Assembly: GCA_900320515.1 (NCBI GenBank)
Contig: ONSJ01000001.1
Coordinates: 62,001-126,000 of the forward strand
Length of the DNA stretch: 64,000 nucleotides
Direction of reading: 5' to 3'
DNA from: an uncultured Methanobrevibacter sp.
GTDB taxonomy: Archaea; Methanobacteriota; Methanobacteria; Methanobacteriales; Methanobacteriaceae
The stretch's first letter is position 1. Each line of letters starts with the position of its first letter. A model generated the notes under the pieces. That model saw only the letters and a program-made list of their open reading frames with translations. It did not search any database and was not told the DNA's origin. The position numbers and the translations under genes are program-made. Below, in pieces: positions 28,292 to 34,878 of the stretch.

Positions 28292-29476
28292 ATGAGTAGT
28301 GGTTGGAGAAAAATTTCTATTGCAATATTTGTAGCACTAATTGCCTTATGTGCAGTACTTGCATTTTTTGGTTCTGCTAGTGCTAATTATACTGCAGATT
28401 CCATAGTCAAGGATTATAGTCTTCCAATCGGCCAATCAATGTTTGAAAATCAATCAATTACTGGTACTACCAATCCGGTTGATGTTCCTTTAGTCAGTAA
28501 TTTTGCATTTTTATCCCATCAGCTTCAGGCGTTTGATTTGAAGGGAATTGTATTGGCCTTATCGACAGGTGTTGTTCCGTTTGATTTCAGCACTGTTGCA
28601 GGGGGAGGTATAGATTCCTATGGTAAAGTTGTTGATGTTGATGGTCCTGGGTTTTTAACTTTTGCTGGGGACAAGTTAGTTGTAAAATCACCGGATAATT
28701 ATGTATGGGCTTATAGTGCACCATACAAATGGTTGAAGAAAACTTCATCTGGTGTTGACGTTTATGAGGATGGTAAAAAAGTAAAATCTGTTCCTGCGGC
28801 AGATATTAAGAATTTAGAATATAAAAATGACTATTATAATGCTTCTACAATTGTAGATTGGTATAATTATGATGCTCAAGATGGTTCCATATTCACTTTA
28901 GAAAAAGGAATGGTTGGCTTTTCAGACGGAAGAAACAATATCAGTTCAAGTGATGTGCCTAAAATATTCGGTCAGGAAATGGTGGATTATGCTTCTGAAT
29001 ATCCAACAGGTTCACCAATCTTATTATATTCCGGTAATTATACTGCACAAGATGGGGAAGCTTACGGTACAGAGTTAGGTTCCCACCCTGAATATGGTGA
29101 TTCTGTCAGGGAAATAAATGCAAGACAGTTTGTGGATGCATGGAATGGTACCGTCATTCCGCCTCAATCCTCTTCAAGTGGTAAGGATTATGTATACTTC
29201 GAATCTGCAAGTGACGCTAAGGCTCCTGGTGGAAGTGCAGCACACGGTGTATGTCCATCTGCAAGAGCTTTAAGGGCAGCAGTTACTTCTGAAGGATTTG
29301 ACCTTCCAGTCGGTATGTGCTGGGATGAAGATGCAGTATTGTTTGGATATAATCCTGCACAGGACATTACCGTATACAATAATCATACCTACCCTGTCAA
29401 AATCAAAATGTGGACTGAAGGTGAAGGTACCGGAATGAACATTTATGCCCAAATCGAAAGATATGTTCCTAAATGA
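28292..29476 (+). CDS. Exported cell-envelope protein, VanW-like C-terminus (tentative)
   Basis: 394 residues from ATG 28292; AGGTG at 28281-28285 fits this start, and a GTG three codons earlier lies inside it. Signal/anchor helix SIAIFVALIALCAVLAFFG near residues 8-28. The ectodomain has two cysteines in HGVCPSARALRAAVTSEGFDLPVGMCWDEDAVLFGYNPAQDITVYNNHTYPVKIKMWTEG, whose order (cysteine, helix, then Y-NPxQDITVYNNxTYPVKI) recalls VanW/G5-associated domains. Follows the Mur ligase on the same strand, so a wall-related role is plausible. Function not established. Confidence 0.6.
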   Translation: MSSGWRKISIAIFVALIALCAVLAFFGSASANYTADSIVKDYSLPIGQSMFENQSITGTTNPVDVPLVSNFAFLSHQLQAFDLKGIVLALSTGVVPFDFSTVAGGGIDSYGKVVDVDGPGFLTFAGDKLVVKSPDNYVWAYSAPYKWLKKTSSGVDVYEDGKKVKSVPAADIKNLEYKNDYYNASTIVDWYNYDAQDGSIFTLEKGMVGFSDGRNNISSSDVPKIFGQEMVDYASEYPTGSPILLYSGNYTAQDGEAYGTELGSHPEYGDSVREINARQFVDAWNGTVIPPQSSSSGKDYVYFESASDAKAPGGSAAHGVCPSARALRAAVTSEGFDLPVGMCWDEDAVLFGYNPAQDITVYNNHTYPVKIKMWTEGEGTGMNIYAQIERYVPK

Positions 29477-29500
29477 ACATGTCTTTAATCTTCTTTTTTT

Positions 29501-30154
29501 ATGTCTGTTTCTACAATAATTACTGCTGCCGGAAAAAATTCCAGAATGAGAAATGATCAGATTTCCCGTGGCATCGAATTAACAAACAAGCTTATTTTAC
29601 CTTTCAATGATAAGACTGTCATAGAGACCACAATTGACAATGCACTTTCATTAAATATAGATGAATGTATTGTGGTAGTTGGTCATTATGCTAGTGAAAT
29701 AAAGCAAGCTATTTTTGAGAATTATAAAGATGATGTGAAATTCATTGAAAATAATCCCGTTGATGTAGGTTTGTCAACATCATTGTATAATGGTTTGTCA
29801 AACATCACTTCCGATTTTGCGTTATGCATTACGGCAGACCAGCCGACAGTCCTGCCTGAAACATTTGAAAAAATGATAAAGATAAGCCAGACATCACATG
29901 ATCCATACAGGACAATATCCATTTTGCGCAGAAGAAAAACAGGATGGCTTGATACTGCCGAAGGCCTTGGAATGCCTTTTGTGGCACCGCGCGAAAACCT
30001 TATGGGATATCTGAAAAATGAGGATGATAACCTGAATCCCATTTTGAGAAAAATGTTTGATGATGGGTATGCCTTTTATGGAATAAAAGAAAAAAATGAA
30101 AAAGAGTTGTTAAATATCAATCATTATGATGATTATCTAAAACTCCTAGATTGA
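29501..30154 (+). CDS. MobA-like NTP transferase
   Basis: 217 residues. Nucleotidyltransferase fold with an N-terminal STIITAAGKNSRM (GKxSRM variant of the GxGxRxG loop), a NKLILPFNDKTVIETTIDNAL segment, VVVGHYASEI, and ALCITADQPTV with the metal-binding Asp. These are features of MobA/MocA/CTP:molybdopterin cytidylyltransferases and sugar-1-phosphate nucleotidylyltransferases. Substrate unresolved; the GMPFVAPRENLMGYL segment suits the MocA group. 24 nt after the VanW-like gene and overlapping DUF169 by 9 bp at the end. Confidence 0.75.
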   Translation: MSVSTIITAAGKNSRMRNDQISRGIELTNKLILPFNDKTVIETTIDNALSLNIDECIVVVGHYASEIKQAIFENYKDDVKFIENNPVDVGLSTSLYNGLSNITSDFALCITADQPTVLPETFEKMIKISQTSHDPYRTISILRRRKTGWLDTAEGLGMPFVAPRENLMGYLKNEDDNLNPILRKMFDDGYAFYGIKEKNEKELLNINHYDDYLKLLD

Positions 30155-30823
30155 ATCAAGACCTGAAATTACTTCTTCTATTTTGGCCTTGCTGATTCCG
30201 ACGGTCATCTCGTTGTCTTTAATGTCTGCCGCTTTTCTGGAACCGTCACAGCCTAATGTGAAATTCACTCCATCGGAAAGATACGGATTTGAAAATGCGT
30301 CTCCGCATAATGATTGGATACCTGCAAATGATGGTGTAATCTTTTCACCGGTTTTATAGACGATGCTTTGTGCAAGTTTCATTCCGCCTACAGGTTCGGT
30401 TATGATTTGGATTACATCAGCCTCGAAATCTGCTTCGTCCAAAGGTGAATAAATAATTCCCCAGCTGATGTCTTTAATGATTGAAAGTTTGCCGGTTAAT
30501 TTTTTGGCGGTTTCCAAATCCTGGAATCTGCCTAATGAAAAGTATTTTTCACCGTTTGCCAATTTTTCAGGCATGTCCCTAAGCCCAATTGCTCCTGCTC
30601 CGCCTAAACACATTTGTTGGTCGATAGTTGAGTAGAATTTCTTTCCGAGGGATGCTTTTCTTACCATTTCGCAATGTCTGATTTTTTCATCGATTAAATC
30701 AATGCCTTCAGGAAGGTCATCTTCTGTTTTAATCAGTTTCATTGCAACAGGTTTTGCATCAAGCTTGATTTTGCTTTCAATAGCTTCGCAATATTTTTTG
30801 TTTATCTCTAAATTATCAGTCAT
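30146..30823 (-). CDS. DUF169 family protein
   Basis: 225 residues, typical of DUF169 proteins. Family segments DAKPVAMKLIKTEDDLPEGI, MVRKASLGKKFYSTIDQQMCLGGAGAIGL, and YSPLDEADFEADVIQIITEP are present, with a cysteine in QQMCLGGA and others in SLCGDA and TLGCDGSRK. Widespread in methanogens and anaerobes; function unknown, although the conserved cysteines suggest metal or cluster binding. GGTGAT upstream of ATG on the minus strand. Confidence 0.85.
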   Translation of the reverse strand: MTDNLEINKKYCEAIESKIKLDAKPVAMKLIKTEDDLPEGIDLIDEKIRHCEMVRKASLGKKFYSTIDQQMCLGGAGAIGLRDMPEKLANGEKYFSLGRFQDLETAKKLTGKLSIIKDISWGIIYSPLDEADFEADVIQIITEPVGGMKLAQSIVYKTGEKITPSFAGIQSLCGDAFSNPYLSDGVNFTLGCDGSRKAADIKDNEMTVGISKAKIEEVISGLDSI

Positions 30824-30848
30824 ACAATCACCTTAATTAATTATTAGT

Positions 30849-32078
30849 TCATGGAATTTTAATATCTTTTGTTTTAACACTGTTATTTTTACAGAATGTT
30901 CTAAAATCACATGCATTGCATGTTCTCTCATCAGAATCAGCTTTCCATGCTTCCTGAATCTTGCAACCTTTTATTTCTTTAATTAGAGAGCTTTCAATTT
31001 TAAAAACAACATTGTCAAATTTATTAAGTGAATCCTCAATCTCTTCATTGTTAATATTGATTATGCGTATTGACCTTGCAATCTTGAACTCATCGCTTAG
31101 ATTTGGCGCCTTGTCGTCTTCCGTCCAGTTCATAATCAAATCAACATCATCTGCGAATTTGGCATAGTCTATTGCATTGTCTGTCAGGTCATGTGCGATT
31201 TCGTCCTGAATCAAAACAAGGTCCTCCTTAGATGGGACAAGCTCATTTAAATAGAAGATTATTCCCGCAAAAATCGGTTTTGCATCTTCCTGCTGGCTTC
31301 TAAGCCAGGAATATGTCAGGATTTGCTGCTTATGATTTTCCCAGGGGTTGTTGAATTTGTTGTCGCTCTTTTCGGGAGGCCTTTTCATTCCCTTGTAGTC
31401 GATTATGATTTCGTATTCGTCGCTTTCTGAATGGGAAATCTTTTGGCGAAATTCAGGGTCTTTTTTAAGAAATTCAATGATTTTATTGTTGTAGTTGTCC
31501 AGATTGCTTTGACTGATGTTCCTGTTGATTTTCATGGAGCTCAATACATCCACAACACCATTGATTCCATAATAATTTGATCGGCTAATCTTTTCGTCAT
31601 AATTCGGCATGTTCCTGATGCCCTTTATCAGAAGTTCAGTGGAATCAATCAGGGGAAAGAGATGAGGTCCCCAAACATTAATGGCCCTTTCAGCCCTTGC
31701 ACTGGCCAGTTTCTTATGGTCATGCTCGTTTAAATCCTCAAATCTTAGTTCGCTGTTTAACAGACTGTAAAACAGGTCTTCATCATAAGGATAAAGCCCG
31801 TCCACTTGAAGCCTTATGTCAATCATGTCTTCTATCGGGCGGATGTCATTTTTCCAGTTCCACGGAAATTGCTTCTTGTCGGAATCCCATTGAAGATATG
31901 CCTCTTCCATCACTCCATGAATGAACTCTCCAAACCATCTCTGAACCGGTTTTGAAGGTGGGAGGGTTCCCTTGTTCTGGTATCTGTATTGCAGATTGCA
32001 TGTTAAAAATGACAGCAAATCTCCGGTTAGGCTGTATTCCGGAATCATGTATGACTTTGATCTTGACGGTAATTTCAT
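30849..32078 (-). CDS. RecB/Cas4-family PD-(D/E)XK nuclease with Fe-S cysteines
   Basis: 409 residues. The nuclease core EIIIDYKGMKRP (Asp and Lys of D-x-K) is near residue 220, with upstream acidic positions. A 4Fe-4S-type arrangement is visible: Cys in LLSFLTCNLQYRYQ near residue 26 and CNACDFRTFC near the C-terminus, as in Cas4 and AddB nucleases. Probably cleaves single strands produced by the adjacent UvrD-like helicase. Starts 10 nt downstream of the helicase stop with AGGAGAT before its ATG, so the two form one operon under the repair motif at 34588. Confidence 0.85.
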   Translation of the reverse strand: MKLPSRSKSYMIPEYSLTGDLLSFLTCNLQYRYQNKGTLPPSKPVQRWFGEFIHGVMEEAYLQWDSDKKQFPWNWKNDIRPIEDMIDIRLQVDGLYPYDEDLFYSLLNSELRFEDLNEHDHKKLASARAERAINVWGPHLFPLIDSTELLIKGIRNMPNYDEKISRSNYYGINGVVDVLSSMKINRNISQSNLDNYNNKIIEFLKKDPEFRQKISHSESDEYEIIIDYKGMKRPPEKSDNKFNNPWENHKQQILTYSWLRSQQEDAKPIFAGIIFYLNELVPSKEDLVLIQDEIAHDLTDNAIDYAKFADDVDLIMNWTEDDKAPNLSDEFKIARSIRIININNEEIEDSLNKFDNVVFKIESSLIKEIKGCKIQEAWKADSDERTCNACDFRTFCKNNSVKTKDIKIP

Positions 32079-32088
32079 TTTTTATCTC

Positions 32089-34527
32089 CTATATCAGGTA
32101 AATCTCATTAAATCCAATATATTTTTCATCTCTGCTCCATCCGAGTGCAACATTTGGAATGTTGAAGTGCTTCTTCTTATGAGGATATCCTTCGATTGCG
32201 GAGTTTAGCCCAACCAGCAGCAGAACGCTTTCCGCCCTTGAAAATGCAACGAAATAAAGGCGGGTCAAGTCATCGAATGACCTGTCCTTTTCGCTTCTTT
32301 CGGACTCTCCAAGTTCACTGAACTGCCTTATGCTGTCCTCGATTGTAATGTTTTTAGGCGGCTTTTTTGGAAATCTCAATTTCTGTGTTTTTATGTTGTT
32401 GTCCCTGAATTTGGAGCCAACATCCACAATGACCAGCGGAAATTCCAGTCCCTTTGACTGATGAATCGATAATATGTTCACTCTATCGTCTGGAAGGGTT
32501 TCAAGAAGGGACTCGTCAATCTGTATTCCTCCGGTTGCAAGAGGTATGAATATGTTCCATATGGCTTCAAGAATGGATTCCTTCTCGGCCTGCCTGTTTG
32601 CAAATGATATGTGTGAGTAATACTTGCTGAAAAATCCAGTTTGTGTAATTGATTTGGTAATCGCTTCCAGGTAAACTATTCCTTCGGCATCCTCCTGCAG
32701 CTCTTCAATCCATGTGATGAGCTTATATGCAAGTTCCATCAGGCTGGCCTTTTTGGGCCAGTATTTTGTTCCTCTAGGCACCCTATTCTGCCAGTATAAT
32801 ACAAACTGGCTTAGATTTATAGGCTCATGCGGTTCGGGATTAAGTTTGACATATTCCCTTGCCCTCACTCTCCATCTAGTCATTGTAACTTTCGCCAGAT
32901 TCGGGATGGTCTTGTCGCTCAGCTGGATTTTGCCTTCAGGGTCTATGCACTCAAGTATCAGTCCGCAGAATATCTCAACAATTTCGACCTTTTGAAGCTC
33001 GATTCCCCTTGGATTGAACACTTCAATCGGTTTTCTTTGCTTTTTGAGATTTCTTCTAAGATAATACAATAATGAATTGTTGCCGAATTGCTTTTCCTTT
33101 GGGGAATAGGACAGTATTGCAATGTCGGACGCCGAACCTGACTCGCTGTCCAATTTAAGGGTCAGTCTTTCAATATGTTTTCCTTCCCTTTCCCGCTCGG
33201 CATTGAGCTGCTGCAATCTTGCAATATCTATATCGCCATCGACCTGCTTGAAATATTCCTCATCAAGCACCTTCAGGACTTTTGGCCTGACTTCGCCTTC
33301 GTTGATCAGTTTTGCAATAAGGTTGGACAGTGACTTTGAAAGCATTTCAACATTGTTTCTAAACATTCCAAGAACAGGCATCCGGTCCTTGTCAAAATCG
33401 GGAGCTATGATTTTTGGCTTGTTCTTAACCCTTGCCATCTGGTATTCGTCATCTATTTCAACAAACTGGTTGCAGTGATTGATGATGTTTTCCGTTGAGC
33501 GGTAGTTTGTTTTCAGATTAATTTCCAAAACGTCAATGCCCAGTTTGTCCCTGACCCTTTGCTTGTAGTTGGTGAACAGATCCACTGTCGCTCCTCTGAA
33601 CCTGTAAAGGGACTGGTCATCATCGCCTACAACGGTAATGTTTCCGTTATTCTTCAATGCTGATTGGGCAATGGTGAAGTAGATGTCTTCCTGAATCAGG
33701 TTTGTGTCCTGGTATTCATCCACCAAAACGATTCTGATGGTATCGAGAAACATGTCAAGCCTGTTTTCCTTAAGCAATTTCAGGAATCTGGATTCAAGCA
33801 TTGCGAAGTCCATGGTGTTTCTTCTAATCAGTATGTTTTCATACTCCTGTATGCAGTCGAGGATTAGGGTCATGCCCCTGTCGTTTTCATATTCCTCGTA
33901 TAATCTGTCCATATCGATCTGGTCATGGAAAATCCTGTCCTTGATTTCAAGCAGTATTCCGCTCATCTTTGACGGTTCATCCAGTTTTTCCTTGCCGGTC
34001 AGTCTTTTGAGGCATTCTTTTAAGTTCTCGTCCTTGTATCTTTCATTTTCGCTGAGTATCTTTATCATAGCTGAGTTTGAAACGAAGTTTTCAATTATGA
34101 TTGGATGGTTTGTACCGGGTTCCTTGTGCTGCCTCATGATCTCTTCGGCCAGCTTGTCGGTTGTGCCGACCTGAATCTGATTGAAATCAATTCTGGCTAT
34201 CTTTTCAAAGATTTCAAAATCATCCGATCCGTCAATGATATGGTTTTTGATTTCATCTCCCCATCCCAAAATCCTTGAATATAATTCTTCAGCGGCCTTT
34301 TTGGTGAATGTTGTTGCCAATATTTCATTTGGATTGATGTCATCGACAAAAATGAATTTCAGTATTTTCAGCACCATTACGGTGGTTTTGCCGCTTCCGG
34401 GGCCTGCAACTAAGAACAGTGATTGGTTTGGTTGAGAGAAGATTGCATTTTTCTGGTCTTCGTTTGAAGAGATGTCCCTTTCAAGAACATTAACTACAAT
34501 TTCTTCAAATTCTTCATTTGAAATCAT
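32089..34527 (-). CDS. UvrD/AddA-like superfamily 1 helicase
   Basis: 812 residues. SF1A motifs in order: Q-motif region SSNEDQKNAIF, Walker A AGPGSGKT at 41-48, FTKKAAEEL, VLVDEYQDTN (Walker B), VVGDDDQSLYRFRGA, NYRSTENII, ILSIHQSKGLEFPLVIV, and YVAFSRAESVLLL (motif VI). Translocates 3'-5' on DNA. Paired with a Cas4/RecB-type nuclease as in bacterial AddAB; inference: a DNA end-processing complex. GAGGG lies upstream of the ATG. Promoter: repair motif at 34588-34609 (minus) plus TTTATAAA 7 nt beyond. Confidence 0.92.
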   Translation of the reverse strand: MISNEEFEEIVVNVLERDISSNEDQKNAIFSQPNQSLFLVAGPGSGKTTVMVLKILKFIFVDDINPNEILATTFTKKAAEELYSRILGWGDEIKNHIIDGSDDFEIFEKIARIDFNQIQVGTTDKLAEEIMRQHKEPGTNHPIIIENFVSNSAMIKILSENERYKDENLKECLKRLTGKEKLDEPSKMSGILLEIKDRIFHDQIDMDRLYEEYENDRGMTLILDCIQEYENILIRRNTMDFAMLESRFLKLLKENRLDMFLDTIRIVLVDEYQDTNLIQEDIYFTIAQSALKNNGNITVVGDDDQSLYRFRGATVDLFTNYKQRVRDKLGIDVLEINLKTNYRSTENIINHCNQFVEIDDEYQMARVKNKPKIIAPDFDKDRMPVLGMFRNNVEMLSKSLSNLIAKLINEGEVRPKVLKVLDEEYFKQVDGDIDIARLQQLNAEREREGKHIERLTLKLDSESGSASDIAILSYSPKEKQFGNNSLLYYLRRNLKKQRKPIEVFNPRGIELQKVEIVEIFCGLILECIDPEGKIQLSDKTIPNLAKVTMTRWRVRAREYVKLNPEPHEPINLSQFVLYWQNRVPRGTKYWPKKASLMELAYKLITWIEELQEDAEGIVYLEAITKSITQTGFFSKYYSHISFANRQAEKESILEAIWNIFIPLATGGIQIDESLLETLPDDRVNILSIHQSKGLEFPLVIVDVGSKFRDNNIKTQKLRFPKKPPKNITIEDSIRQFSELGESERSEKDRSFDDLTRLYFVAFSRAESVLLLVGLNSAIEGYPHKKKHFNIPNVALGWSRDEKYIGFNEIYLI

Positions 34528-34572
34528 TTTTTTCCCTCATCTTAATATAATTTAATTTATGCACTGTTATCA

Positions 34573-34609
34573 TTTATAAAGTAATTGAGAGAGCATTTGC
34601 AAACTAATC
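34573..34609 (-). promoter_or_regulatory. Repair-operon motif and TATA box upstream of the uvrD-like/recB-like operon
   Basis: On the minus strand, 22-bp element at 34609-34588, differing from the nurA/mre11 copies at one base (G for T in TTTGCAAATGCTCTCT). After 7 nt comes TTTATAAA (34580-34573); the helicase ATG is at 34527. Confidence 0.65.
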
Positions 34610-34667
34610 GGCTCAGATTGATTTTTCAAAAAAAACATTTATTTATGTTGAAGACATATGTTAAATC

Positions 34668-34733
34668 ATGGGAGTAAGTATCTTCCATAATATGCATAGG
34701 TTAGGACCATCGGTTCCTAACTTATTCTTTTAG
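34668..34733 (+). ncRNA. Candidate short transcript with hairpin (or 21-codon leaderless ORF)
   Basis: A TATA-like TTTATTTATG (34638-34647) lies about 25 nt before an ATG at 34668 that opens a 21-codon frame ending in TAG at 34731. Inside it lies a hairpin GTTAGGA/TCCTAAC (34700-34706 with 34715-34721) with two further C-G pairs, followed by TTATTCTTTT, a U-rich end. Either a small RNA or a leaderless micro-gene. No known family recognised. Confidence 0.3.
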
Positions 34734-34782
34734 AATATTATCTTAATTTTCGAATTATTTCTTAAATCTTTTAAAGTCAAAA

Positions 34783-34820
34783 TATTACTTTTCAAATGCT
34801 CTCTGATTAATCTTTTATAT
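34783..34820 (+). promoter_or_regulatory. Repair-operon motif and TATA box upstream of the MrfA-like helicase
   Basis: Element at 34783-34804; the 16-base core TTTTCAAATGCTCTCT is identical to the nurA and mre11 copies, with two differences in the 5' six bases. TTTTATAT follows after 8 nt (34813-34820); the helicase ATG is at 34879. Confidence 0.65.
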
Positions 34821-34878
34821 TGCCATGATTAAAAATATAATTTAATAATGTAATTGGAACTGAAATTTGGCTGATATT

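Larger units (their letters stand above)
34528..34878. other. Divergent repair promoter region
   Basis: 351 bases between divergent repair operons. It holds two copies of the 22-bp motif (34588-34609 minus, 34783-34804 plus), their TATA boxes, and between them a candidate short transcript with a hairpin (34668-34733). Confidence 0.7.
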
